A stretch of 53,264 bases of DNA from positions 1-53,264 of the forward strand of contig CAJBKE010000063.1 of assembly GCA_903953565.1 (NCBI GenBank), in the 5' to 3' direction. The notes below the pieces were generated by a model. It made no database searches and was not told where the DNA came from. It worked only from the letters and a program-made list of their open reading frames with translations. The DNA comes from an uncultured Verrucomicrobiota bacterium (GTDB taxonomy: Bacteria > Verrucomicrobiota > Verrucomicrobiia > Chthoniobacterales > JACTMZ01). The translations under genes were made by a program, and so were the position numbers. Shown here one piece after another: positions 1 to 8,721 of this stretch; position 1 is the stretch's first letter; each line of letters starts with the position of its first letter.

Positions 1-72
1 ATGCGCATTCAGTCTTCTGCTGTCTGACAACTGAAGTCTGTCCACTGTCTACTTTTCCACTTTTCTACTTTC

Positions 73-146
73 GCACTTTTAACCTCTTGGTCTTTTGGTC
101 TGCGCCCTTCGGGCGCTATGACGCACAAAGCTCTTTTAGAGCGGAC
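73..146 (+). promoter_or_regulatory. Recurrent upstream element, copy a
   Basis: A T/pyrimidine-rich tract (about 73-100) is followed by a perfect GC hairpin GCGCCC-TTC-GGGCGC (102-116) and the block TATGACGCACAAAG (117-130). It lies about 55 nt upstream of the start at 187. The same order of parts recurs on the minus strand upstream of the genes starting at 14606, 23440 and 25884. TATGAC could be a -10 hexamer with TTGGTC (95-100) as -35 at 16 nt spacing, or the block could be part of a structured leader. The role is inferred. Confidence 0.5.
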
Positions 147-186
147 CACAGGACAACAGGCTTACGGGACCAAAGGAGACAGCACC

Positions 187-678
187 ATGAGAAAAAAAGA
201 TCCGGAGAAAGTCATCAAGGACCTGCAGGACTACCGAATCGACGGCGACCGTCAGCGTGTGCTCGACGAGATCGAGTCATACATGGATGTCGAGTCGGTG
301 GACGACAACCACGCCACGGTGAAGCATGCTTGGCTGGGTTTTGTCACGGACAGGAAGGGCGTGGATCGATTGACCTGCGAATTGGCTACATGGGAGATGA
401 AATGGGACAAGCAGTCAGCAAGTTGGTGGGTGGAGAATTGGGCGGACGTTGAGACCATTTTCCAGATCGACTTCACCAAAGACCGCATCCCTTGGAAAAA
501 GATCCGGGGCTTATTCTGCGGGAGCGACGAACAGTGCGCGCAGACCATTGCCTCCAACTCACGCTTCGAGAGAGAATTCCTTGAGGCAACAGCCAAGCTG
601 CCAGCGGACGAAGACGACATCTACTCGGTTGTTGCAGACCCACTTTTGCGGAAAGCGCTAAAGCCGGAGGATAGCTAG
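187..678 (+). CDS. Hypothetical protein, 163 aa
   Basis: I do not recognise this protein. It is soluble, highly charged and rich in Trp and Asp/Glu, with no signal peptide or membrane segment; the centre (about residues 70-100) has several Trp residues. The ATG at 187 is chosen because AAAGGAGAC lies just upstream with good spacing, the same ribosome-binding context as the gene starting at 20323. An in-frame ATG at 118 lies inside the recurrent upstream element and is probably not used. It is the first gene at the edge of an accessory island and is followed without a gap by a possible 21-codon ORF. No function is proposed. Confidence 0.75.
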   Translation: MRKKDPEKVIKDLQDYRIDGDRQRVLDEIESYMDVESVDDNHATVKHAWLGFVTDRKGVDRLTCELATWEMKWDKQSASWWVENWADVETIFQIDFTKDRIPWKKIRGLFCGSDEQCAQTIASNSRFEREFLEATAKLPADEDDIYSVVADPLLRKALKPEDS

Positions 679-744
679 ATGGCGAAGGACAGACAGAAGC
701 TGAAGTTTCGGTTGCCGGAGTATGAGAGTCCGCGGAGGGATTGA
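679..744 (+). CDS. Possible 21-aa peptide directly after the 187-678 gene
   Basis: The ATG at 679 follows the TAG stop of the preceding gene with no gap. A strong GGAGGA ribosome-binding site (665-670) sits inside the end of that gene. The ORF encodes MAKDRQKLKFRLPEYESPRR plus a final Asp, then stops. It is basic with no hydrophobic segment. It may be a real coupled small protein or the 5' remnant of a truncated gene. Confidence 0.35.
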   Translation: MAKDRQKLKFRLPEYESPRRD

Positions 745-1208
745 ACAAAAGGAAACGAAGTTAACTAAGCCTGCTGGTTGAGGTTCTCGTTACCTTAGGT
801 CTGAGCGCCGGATGATTCGCGCGCTGGAGATCCATGATGTGGATAACCGGAGCGAAGCGGAGATAGGTTGCCACGGCGACCAACTGATATCGGCTTAAAG
901 ATATTCTCGATGCGTTGCAGGGCCGGATGGGAGGGAGTAAGGCAGTTCGGAAGTTTGAGCCCATCATCCTCAACGATCGGCAGGTTTACTGCGTAGTCGT
1001 CACCAAGTCTTCCCCTCCAGGACAGAGCCATGGGCTCGGGCATGTAGCGGTTCGGTTCTGCAGTGAGCGCGTTTCGATTCGGAATGGATAAGCCATCTGG
1101 CAGCCCAGTGTATTCTGCGGTTTTTTGATTTGTCTGTTAGCCAGAAAGCCAGTGACTTGTGCTCGGGTGATATAGACTTGCAATCGGAACTCATGCGGCT
1201 CGAACCTC
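745..1208. other. Gene-free stretch containing one repeat copy
   Basis: No convincing coding region was found on either strand across 464 nt. The only structure seen is an imperfect direct repeat (943-1043), whose second copy lies after the next gene. The remainder shows no hairpin, promoter or known element that I can support. Confidence 0.6.
943..1043. repeat. Imperfect direct repeat, copy 1
   Basis: About 101 nt matches 1859-1963 in the same orientation at roughly 75-80% by eye. Conserved blocks include CGATCGGCAG, CAAGTCTTC and CTCC.GGACA.AGCC. The two copies flank the 1209-1739 gene. Neither copy shows integron attC core sites. Confidence 0.6.
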
Positions 1209-1739
1209 ATGCTAGTCCACATGAGTGTTTTGCTTCTTCTCATGGCTTTCGGTGTTATCGCCGCAGCTATCGCCTATCGCAGAAACGTTGGCAGTTGGTG
1301 GGTGTTTTTTTTCGGGGGTATGATCTTGGGCCCTTTCGCGATAGCTGGTGCGCTCGTCGAGCCTTCGCTCGACGCAGAAAGAAAGCATGAACTGGAACAG
1401 CAGCGTGATTCGGAAATACGTGAACTGAAGCAAAAAGCGGAGGAATTACTGAAAAGTAAGCAGTTCGCGGGCGCCGTGGATTGCTACAGGCGAGCTATTG
1501 AACTGCACCCGACTAACTCGCACCTTCTGCTGACCCGTGCGCGATTGTTTTTGGATCTAGGCAACGTGCCTGACGCCATGGCCGACTTTGAGGCCGCCCA
1601 GCGCGGCTACCCCAAGTTGCGGGAAGAAGTGTTTTTGCCCTACAAGTTGTTCAAGGATGTGCAAGACGATCCTGATTTCTTGCGAGAGTTTGCAAAAAGG
1701 CGTCACCAGAAACTCCGTGAGGAACGCGGAGAGGCATAA
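1209..1739 (+). CDS. Membrane-anchored TPR protein
   Basis: This is a 176-aa protein with two hydrophobic segments near the N terminus (about residues 6-23 and 30-50). A charged linker follows, then a tetratricopeptide-like region (about 72-140) with the usual A..CY..AIEL.P.N and A..LG....A..DFE.A spacing. It probably sits in the inner membrane with the TPR part as a protein-binding platform, but the partner is unknown. A start at the second ATG (1221) is equally possible, as neither has a clear ribosome-binding site. The gene is isolated and bracketed by two copies of an imperfect direct repeat (943-1043, 1859-1963), so it may have arrived as a small inserted unit. Confidence 0.75.
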   Translation: MLVHMSVLLLLMAFGVIAAAIAYRRNVGSWWVFFFGGMILGPFAIAGALVEPSLDAERKHELEQQRDSEIRELKQKAEELLKSKQFAGAVDCYRRAIELHPTNSHLLLTRARLFLDLGNVPDAMADFEAAQRGYPKLREEVFLPYKLFKDVQDDPDFLREFAKRRHQKLREERGEA

Positions 1740-1858
1740 GACAGCTGGTTTTCGGCGCACGGATTAACACTCCGAAGGCGGCTAACGCAGGTGGGGGGGA
1801 TTTCTTGAGGGCGTGTTGCCAGAGACGTGTGGCTTTCTATCCGTAGCGACAGAGCCAG

Positions 1859-1963
1859 CAGTTCAGAAGCTTGTGCCCGTCTTCCAAAAACGATCGGCAG
1901 GGTCTTCGCATGATCATCATCAAGTCTTCTCCTCCGGGACAAAGCCTTGGGGTCGGGGATCAC
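1859..1963. repeat. Imperfect direct repeat, copy 2
   Basis: This matches 943-1043 in the same orientation and starts about 120 nt after the stop of the TPR gene. Read on the minus strand, both copies keep blocks encoding D-G-x-K-L-x-N-C, so they may be decayed pieces of a short gene. That reading is speculative. Confidence 0.6.
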
Positions 1964-1984
1964 TTAATCGTATTGGGCGGCAGA

Positions 1985-2890
1985 TTACGTGGATGACTTT
2001 TCTCTGCTCTTAAGTCCGCTGAGGTATTCTTGGGTTATCGCGAGAAGCTCGCGGAGAGACATGTGGACTTTGTCAAAGTCATCAAAGACGGCTTTCCCTC
2101 GATGGCTCAGATTGCTGCGCAACTGGTAGTAGTATTTGAAACATGCTTCAGCATTTTCTGGGTCTAGCTTGATTGCTTGTTCCGGATTCCGTGAGTCGGC
2201 GACTTTTTCGCCCGTGCGAGTCACGTGCTTAAGAACCGCCTGCGGAACACCCTCCAACTCATGCAGACGCTTGATACGCTGCATCGGGTCTGCTGCGGGA
2301 CCGAAACAGAGCGCTGCCAACCTCTCAAGAACAGACCACAGGAGCAGATACGCCATTTGTGCGCGGAAGAATCTTTTCCAATCCAATCCATCGCCAGAGG
2401 GAGGCAGCCTCTCAACCTCCCGAAGCACGAGATCTATTTCGTCCAAAGCTGGTCCGAATGCTGGGTCGTCGCAGAGCCGCCACGTGTTTGAGTTCCAAAA
2501 GACAGGGTTTCCCTTTTTGGGGAACCTCGCCGCAAGAGCGTTCGCCCTAGTTCCGTCGCCTAGGGTGACCAGGTGCCACTGGTAATGCTTCCGGGGCTCA
2601 AAAAGGCAAACCCGTCCGTAACCCTCTATCTCGAATCCCTTTTTCCACACGATGAGGCAGCCGCAGACCTCGCCATCCTCCTCGGGGCGTAAGAGTGGCA
2701 GACCGTCCCTTACCCATAACTGCCCTGCGATAACCGTAGGCCGAGTAGCCTCGACGTAGTCGCGCAGTTGCTCATGAGCTGGCAAGCCTGGCTTCAGTGC
2801 TCCATAAACGAAAAGAGGCAATTCCGATTCAGACGGAAGATCGAGAGCGTTCCCCCCGGGCTCTGTGTTCTGGCTTCGAGGCAAGCTCAT
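1985..2890 (-). CDS. AIG2/GGCT-like domain fused to a HEPN-like domain
   Basis: This 301-aa protein begins with the gamma-glutamylcyclotransferase (AIG2-like) fold signature LFVYGALKPG (about residues 26-35). Its C-terminal helical region carries R-S-N-L-S-H (258-263), an R-x4-H motif typical of HEPN ribonuclease or nucleotide-binding domains. The ATG at 2890 is preferred because it overlaps the TGA of the upstream gene by 4 nt; a TTG at 2902 would add four residues. HEPN domains are common RNase effectors of defence and toxin systems, and GGCT folds act on gamma-glutamyl amines or small molecules. The fusion, the coupling to a SEC-C gene and the position after the large operon suggest an effector or accessory of that island. 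Activity is inferred, not shown. Confidence 0.6.
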   Translation of the reverse strand: MSLPRSQNTEPGGNALDLPSESELPLFVYGALKPGLPAHEQLRDYVEATRPTVIAGQLWVRDGLPLLRPEEDGEVCGCLIVWKKGFEIEGYGRVCLFEPRKHYQWHLVTLGDGTRANALAARFPKKGNPVFWNSNTWRLCDDPAFGPALDEIDLVLREVERLPPSGDGLDWKRFFRAQMAYLLLWSVLERLAALCFGPAADPMQRIKRLHELEGVPQAVLKHVTRTGEKVADSRNPEQAIKLDPENAEACFKYYYQLRSNLSHRGKAVFDDFDKVHMSLRELLAITQEYLSGLKSREKSST

Positions 2891-3972
2891 TTGCCGCAGC
2901 AAAACCTAAGTTTCTTGCCGCTTCCGCAAGGGCACGGCGCATAGGGGTCCATCAAGTTGCGGTTTCGCTTCACCATCTCTTTTGTGAAGACCTGTGCAGT
3001 TGTGAGAATCCTTGCCTCCGAGGATTCCAGGTCGGGCAAGATGCGACCTTGCAGATCGACCAGCACAAGGTTCACCACCTTGAAAATCCACTCCATAAGT
3101 TGTGGCATCTGTTCGATCACAATTGGAACGGCGGAATTGCTTAATGCCTTGTCGATCCAATAGACCCCTTGCGAGTCTTCTCTTGGTGACGCCTGAACCG
3201 TCGAGATAATGAGATTGCCAACGTTCGGATGCGTGAACTCGCAGAGAATGTTATAAATAGCGCGCGTCCCCTTTGTTGTCTTGTCGAGAAGATCGACGCC
3301 CTTCAAGCAGGAAGCGGCTCCAATATTGACCCTGTCGGGATGCTCCTCGTACGCGACTCGGTCTTTGCGGATCAACTCATCGAAGTCGTGCCCTTGTGCT
3401 AAAGCCATCCATGAGACTCGCGTGGAGTAGAGTCGTTTAGCCATGAGGTCATAAGCCTCGTTGAGGACTCTGCAACTTTCGTCAAAATTTGCAGGCTCGC
3501 TAAGTGCTCCTAGTTGCTTTGCCACAACAGCGAGATGCCCTACCTGCTCGATACAACCTCGGTAGCAGACAAGTGCTGTGTGGAAGTTTACCTCTTCAAG
3601 CGCGAGATCCGCTCCTCGTAGGAGTTGCGAGATGGCCCTCAAGGCCGCTTGGACCTGAGTCCTGACCATTGTCCCAACTCTCGCTTGGTTATAAATGTGA
3701 GCGCGAGCGACCTCGGGGGAGAGCGTGATTTGCTGGGTGACTTTGCGCGCCTGACCCATCGGCGTGTCGACGGTCTCGCGCAACATCGTTCCGTCGCGCG
3801 TAAATGCGTCAATAGCGCGATTGATTTGCTGTTGGAACACAACAGAATATTCGAAGTCTTCTGCCACGATCTCTGACAGCACTCGCTCTGCCTGGCGGAT
3901 GCTGGCAAGACAGGATTGAATTTCTAAGGAGCAGTCGCTCTCCCAAGCTTCTCTTCCGATATTGTGATTCAT
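2887..3972 (-). CDS. SEC-C motif protein, function unknown
   Basis: This 361-aa protein is mostly helical, without a signal peptide or membrane segments. The last 20 residues form a SEC-C zinc-binding motif, CPCGSGKK-(x)3-CCGK, as found at the C terminus of SecA and many small accessory proteins. The main body is unrecognised; its Asp/Glu- and Arg-rich helices and conserved-looking EFTHPNVG stretch (about residues 250) may suggest another HEPN-like helical bundle, but this is weak. It ends in a 4-nt overlap with the GGCT-HEPN gene, so the two are coupled. A 123-nt gap separates it from the upstream 1541-aa gene, leaving room for its own promoter. Confidence 0.65.
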   Translation of the reverse strand: MNHNIGREAWESDCSLEIQSCLASIRQAERVLSEIVAEDFEYSVVFQQQINRAIDAFTRDGTMLRETVDTPMGQARKVTQQITLSPEVARAHIYNQARVGTMVRTQVQAALRAISQLLRGADLALEEVNFHTALVCYRGCIEQVGHLAVVAKQLGALSEPANFDESCRVLNEAYDLMAKRLYSTRVSWMALAQGHDFDELIRKDRVAYEEHPDRVNIGAASCLKGVDLLDKTTKGTRAIYNILCEFTHPNVGNLIISTVQASPREDSQGVYWIDKALSNSAVPIVIEQMPQLMEWIFKVVNLVLVDLQGRILPDLESSEARILTTAQVFTKEMVKRNRNLMDPYAPCPCGSGKKLRFCCGK

Positions 3973-4095
3973 ATCCCTCGTTCTCTCGTGCTTTGTGCCA
4001 GTTAACCATGAGCCTGCTTGCAGGTGGCGACAAAGAACAAAAGTCTCACAAAGCGCAGTGTACGCAATTGATACATGTCCCAGTCTACCAAAGGC

Positions 4096-7000
4096 TCACT
4101 GCTGGCGTGCGATTCGGTGCCTAAGGTCGACAGACTGTCGCAGATATCGCCGCCCCTCAGGAGTCAAGCTACGCCCACCACGCACCATCACCAATCCAAG
4201 GCGCTGGAGGTATTCATCCACTTCGACAAAGTCATTGCGGTTACTGATGCCTAACCCTTGTCTAATGCGCTCCTCGGCGTTAGCTCCGTGGCGATCGAGG
4301 TAGGAGAGGAAATTGCGGGCGGTGACGTCAAGACCGTTGGCATCGATACCTTGACCGTCGAAATAAGCCGCGATGGCTTCGACAGTCATGGCTTCACCTA
4401 TCCGTTGGCGGTTGGGACTGGAGTCCGGCCCTCGCACTTCGGCGTAAAAGTGCGGGATCAGTTGGTCAATCGTCCGGACGGCAACCCTTGGTTGCGCCCG
4501 GGTTCGGGCTGCTATTTCCATGCACGCGTCTTTAGTTAACGAGTAGCCTTCGAGCTGCCGCGTCGCGTGAAGCCAGACGATACCAGCCAACTCCTCAAGC
4601 GTGTAATTCCTTAAATGAATTCGGTCGGGGCGGCTACGGAATGCCTCGGTTAGCCTTCCGGAATCCGTGGTCGCCATCAGAAAAACTACTTGAGTAAAAT
4701 CATAGTCAACATTGTCGATCGTGGTTAAGCGGGCGTCATCAAGTGCGCTCAACAGGATATTAGCGACGGTCGGCGTGAGGGCGTGAACCTCATCGATCAT
4801 TACAACACAAGGGCGGACGCGAACCGGACGGATTTGGTTGTCAGGAATTTTCCCTTCGTCTTGCAGCTTTTCGACAATCATGCGCCCTCTGCTAAGGTCG
4901 GCTCCGGAGAAGAATATCTCGCGTTCTCCGAGCAAGCGGTCGGCAATGGCGCGAGCGAAACTGCTTTTGCCTACACCGGCAGATCCAACAAACATAGTGT
5001 CCTTGAACCGCTCATGGAAATCACGAGTGTAGTGCAGGCGGTTCATAAGCTGCCGAACGGTCTCGTCCTGCCCGATCATACCAAGCTCGTTCTGTTGTGG
5101 AGGCCACGTCACGTCCGACGGGGCTGCATCCAATAGCGGCACTTCCTGAGCAGGTGACGCCAAAGATTCGGGGGCCGAAACGCTCTCAAAGGCAGCACGC
5201 AGTGGCTCCTCTTCCCGAGCAGGCTCCTGCTCGGCTTCGGGCTGCATGGCGGCGACCCTGCTTTCGGACGTCGATGAGACCGGCGTGCCAGGAGTTAGTA
5301 TCTCCGGAGATGAAACGGACCGCTCAATCAAATGCTGGACGTCGTCTTCTCCGAGCGTGCGAATGACCACCGATGTATCGGCGAACTGAGCGACTTCCGG
5401 TGCGACCGTTGCTGACTCGCCTAGCGCCACGCGGACTACCTCACCACGAACCTCGACAGGCAAAGGTTCGCCTTCTTGGCCGAAAATCCGGCTGAGCCAT
5501 CCGCACCACGTGCCACGGAGCTCGGGGGTGACTTGCTTGCCAAGGCAGGCGCGAACCAAGACTTCTTTAAGCATTTCGCAGCGCGGAACCGAAAGAGGCC
5601 CGCAATCTTCACCCGCACCGCTCAACCCATCCGAAACAGCTTCCATTGTGGCCAAGAGTTGGCCGATGGCTTGATCGAGTGTCCCACGGGCAACGTCGGC
5701 AACAGTGCCTTGAGTGCTCTTCACCTCGATAGCCTCAAGAACAAGCCCTTCGCCTTCTTGGCGTAGGGCGATTAGATCACAGCGATCCGCACGCTTGCCC
5801 AGCCTTAACCAATGGCGAGCGATCTGCTGGTCCGCTGAAACGATGAGTGAGCCGGGGTGGCGTCCGGCATAGTCGCGGGCCGCCAAGAGCGTTCCCGCCA
5901 AGCCAAGCACCTGGTTAGCGTCCACCGTGCCATCCCTCTTTATGAGATTTAGGATACCCGCCCCTGAAAGGTGAACTCCTTCCTCGAGCAAGCTACAAAG
6001 CTGGCGGGTTGTGACATCGAGGTTCCAGCGATTGAAGGCCGGGCGAACCAAATCCGCCAGTCGCCGGTAATCCCGTGCAAGCAAAAGCACTTCTCTCTGG
6101 CCCTCTCGGCGGGCAAGGAAACGGACCGACTGTAGACCAGACTCTGCTGGTAGAGCACGATCTGCAAGCCCGAGCCAGAAGGCGCCTGGCTCTTCACCTT
6201 GCAACACCACATCCACCGTGTGGCGAAGATTCTCCGCGTCCGCCCAAGCGTTCGGCGTCGAGTCGCGCTGACCCCGGTCCGCTTCATTCATCAATTGCAT
6301 GAACTCGGAGAACGGTGGCTCGTCCGTGGTGGGATCGAGCCGCACCGTGCCACGCAATTCTTGGTAGCGAATGACTTTGCGCACGCAGAAAGGGCTCATC
6401 GGCATAGGTAAGCCCATGTCACTGCGACGGATGGACACACCCGCTTCGTCAAACAGAATGAGCATGTGCTGCGGTTCTCGACGCCAGTGCGCAATCCAAT
6501 GCTCCAGCGACCGCGGCTCTTCGTGGATTTGCATCTCAAGCCGCCCCGAGGAGATTCGTTCCTCCAGAACGTCCATGGTCTCGGAAGAAAACGCTAAAGC
6601 CTGGGCAGAGCGCCCGCGAACAGCCGGAGAAGTGGTTGAGAAAAACTCTAACCGGAGAGCTGGCAGAGTCCCCTCCCGCCGCTCGCTCAAAATTTTTGCT
6701 ATCTCTACAGCAAGGTGGGGAGCATCTGGCGGGTTAAGAACGCCGACCCGCATAGGCTTGAGGTGCAAAGGGTGAGAGACGGCAAAGCGATCCATTGCGT
6801 AGCGAATTGTTTCCACGCCATCCAAGCCGGAGCAGGCGTTTTGCAGGTTCTCGAATGTCGCCAGCCCATGCAAATCGCTGGAAATCGGAAGCAGGCGCGC
6901 ACCGCCCTTGTTGGCTGGCAGGGAGCTTGCATAAAGCACGCTGAGGAATTGCTCCGGACGTCGACATTCGTCTATGACCGCCTGACGGTCTTCTGCGGAA

Positions 7001-8721
7001 AGTGTGCTTCCTAGACCGCGTAGAACCGAAGCTAGTCGCTGATAACGCCAGAGATGAAGGGGGTGCGTCGGCAAAAGCACTGCTTTCCACGACTCGCGGT
7101 CGTCTTCGAGCTCGCATTTCACCTGCATGACATCAAGTGCTAGTAACCCATGCAGGCCAATCTCGGCCCAACCTTGATCCACTCCGACCATGTTACGGAA
7201 CTGAGACTGAACTTGGCGGTAGAGACTAGTCGCCCTCGCAAGGTAACGATCCACCACAACTGCCATCTCCGGACGCCCCGCCATCCAATCCAAGGGGAAC
7301 TGGAACAATCGGTCGAGGTGGGCGATGAGGGTCGCTCGGTCTGCAATGAACTGATCCCAGTCGGCCAAGATACTGACCTGATGGCCACGTCGCGCGAGCT
7401 GGGTGTCCCAGTCAGCGAAAACTTCCCGTAGGGCCATGGTGCGTCCATCCATGACGGCGACCCTCCCAGGCTCAAGTTTGCATGTCTCACAGGCGCTGTG
7501 CTGTTTGAGCGCAATCGAAAGCGACGGCTCACGAGTGACAAGAAGTCCTCCGAAAACCTCCGAGGAACAAAAACTGTGCAGCCAATCGAGTAGAGAAGCA
7601 TCGAGATCTAATCGGATCCGCACTTCTTGACCGCGGATTTCGACGCTCGCTTCGATGCTCCGTTCATCTTTCTCCAGCGCCTCGTCGAGAGCTTTCTCAA
7701 GCTCGACGATTCGAGCGCTAAGGCTCTGCTGTCGGTCATCCAGAAGATCCTCACCCGTTGCTCCCGCAAGTTCGCGACGACCACCTGTTGTCGTCTCAGG
7801 CTCTACATCTTCTACGGGCCCATCCTCAATTTCTGATATCTCTAGCTCCGTCTCGGAATCCTTGGGAGGACGAAACACCTCCTGCGCTTCCTCAGTGGTT
7901 ACAGAGGCAAGCTCCGCGACCGTGGGATACAATCTCACACGCTCGAGCTTATCGCACACAGCCAGTAGTCGGTCACGTGTGGCCAAGTCATTTCGGAAGC
8001 GTTTGTTGAGGTTTCTCTGAACAGCACGCAGTGCGGTAGCCGCTGCGTCCTTCACTCGGGCCACGACCTTGAAATTGGCAATCAACCGTGCGCCGATCTC
8101 ACCCGGTCTGGAGAACAAACCTGGATCTGCGAAAAGCCCCAGCTGTGGCAGCGCGGACCGGGGCGCATCAAGCGTGTCCTCATCGCGAGCGGCGAACCAT
8201 GAGGCAAGAAACGAACTCACGGAGTCTAGGGACAGTAGATCGGCGATTTCCCCGGATCGGAGTGCCCGCAACAACTCCACCTGCAAGTCATTCACCGCGA
8301 GAGAGCCAGAAGTCTCGGCCCAATCCAGCAATTCATAGGTCAAGTCTTTCGACTGAGCCGACCCGAAATGGTCGAGAGTGCTGACACCGGGATGCCAACC
8401 GTGTGCCAGCGAGATGATCACCGGATGCTCGCTGCGGTGGTTGCGCCAGTCTGCTGCGACATGAAGATCATCGGTTAATCCTCTCAGCCTCCCGAGACCA
8501 CTTTCGCGGAACGCAAACTCCAAGTCGGTTGCCGACAACGGAAAGCCTGCGATAGCAATCGAGACATCGCTTGAGTTGAACTCCGCCTGCTGCGCGAGGG
8601 CGTTAAGGAACCACCCCACATCCATCAAGGGCAGGGCTTCCCGCATGAAGTCTCGCCCTCGGACACGAGGCGACGAGATCCATCGAGCAACCGCTTGAGC
8701 TACGAGCTGTTCTTTCGTCAT
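4096..8721 (-). CDS. Large PD-(D/E)XK nuclease / RuvB-like AAA+ protein of a putative defence operon
   Basis: This 1541-aa protein has three parts. The long N-terminal region (1 to about 950) is unrecognised apart from LLPTHPLHLW (549-558), an HPL motif I associate with DptH-type proteins, and a Glu-rich linker near 290-320. A nuclease-like segment follows: D982, then E999-V-K1001 after a hydrophobic strand, matching the D...ExK core of PD-(D/E)XK enzymes. The C-terminal part (about 1215-1540) resembles RuvB AAA+ ATPases: Walker A GSAGVGKSS (1246-1254), Walker B VVMIDEVH (1306-1313), a sensor ATTDSGRL, an arginine-finger-like FRSRPDRI and a winged-helix-like tail. It overlaps the 440-aa gene by 4 nt (ATGA). 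I infer a DNA-translocating restriction effector in the cytoplasm; DptH-like ancestry with a swapped motor is a hypothesis. Confidence 0.7.
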   Translation of the reverse strand: MTKEQLVAQAVARWISSPRVRGRDFMREALPLMDVGWFLNALAQQAEFNSSDVSIAIAGFPLSATDLEFAFRESGLGRLRGLTDDLHVAADWRNHRSEHPVIISLAHGWHPGVSTLDHFGSAQSKDLTYELLDWAETSGSLAVNDLQVELLRALRSGEIADLLSLDSVSSFLASWFAARDEDTLDAPRSALPQLGLFADPGLFSRPGEIGARLIANFKVVARVKDAAATALRAVQRNLNKRFRNDLATRDRLLAVCDKLERVRLYPTVAELASVTTEEAQEVFRPPKDSETELEISEIEDGPVEDVEPETTTGGRRELAGATGEDLLDDRQQSLSARIVELEKALDEALEKDERSIEASVEIRGQEVRIRLDLDASLLDWLHSFCSSEVFGGLLVTREPSLSIALKQHSACETCKLEPGRVAVMDGRTMALREVFADWDTQLARRGHQVSILADWDQFIADRATLIAHLDRLFQFPLDWMAGRPEMAVVVDRYLARATSLYRQVQSQFRNMVGVDQGWAEIGLHGLLALDVMQVKCELEDDRESWKAVLLPTHPLHLWRYQRLASVLRGLGSTLSAEDRQAVIDECRRPEQFLSVLYASSLPANKGGARLLPISSDLHGLATFENLQNACSGLDGVETIRYAMDRFAVSHPLHLKPMRVGVLNPPDAPHLAVEIAKILSERREGTLPALRLEFFSTTSPAVRGRSAQALAFSSETMDVLEERISSGRLEMQIHEEPRSLEHWIAHWRREPQHMLILFDEAGVSIRRSDMGLPMPMSPFCVRKVIRYQELRGTVRLDPTTDEPPFSEFMQLMNEADRGQRDSTPNAWADAENLRHTVDVVLQGEEPGAFWLGLADRALPAESGLQSVRFLARREGQREVLLLARDYRRLADLVRPAFNRWNLDVTTRQLCSLLEEGVHLSGAGILNLIKRDGTVDANQVLGLAGTLLAARDYAGRHPGSLIVSADQQIARHWLRLGKRADRCDLIALRQEGEGLVLEAIEVKSTQGTVADVARGTLDQAIGQLLATMEAVSDGLSGAGEDCGPLSVPRCEMLKEVLVRACLGKQVTPELRGTWCGWLSRIFGQEGEPLPVEVRGEVVRVALGESATVAPEVAQFADTSVVIRTLGEDDVQHLIERSVSSPEILTPGTPVSSTSESRVAAMQPEAEQEPAREEEPLRAAFESVSAPESLASPAQEVPLLDAAPSDVTWPPQQNELGMIGQDETVRQLMNRLHYTRDFHERFKDTMFVGSAGVGKSSFARAIADRLLGEREIFFSGADLSRGRMIVEKLQDEGKIPDNQIRPVRVRPCVVMIDEVHALTPTVANILLSALDDARLTTIDNVDYDFTQVVFLMATTDSGRLTEAFRSRPDRIHLRNYTLEELAGIVWLHATRQLEGYSLTKDACMEIAARTRAQPRVAVRTIDQLIPHFYAEVRGPDSSPNRQRIGEAMTVEAIAAYFDGQGIDANGLDVTARNFLSYLDRHGANAEERIRQGLGISNRNDFVEVDEYLQRLGLVMVRGGRSLTPEGRRYLRQSVDLRHRIARQQ

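Noticed and set aside
943-1963. Integron gene cassettes with attC sites
   Set aside because: The flanking repeats lack RYYYAAC/GTTRRRY core sites in the right places and no integrase is present.
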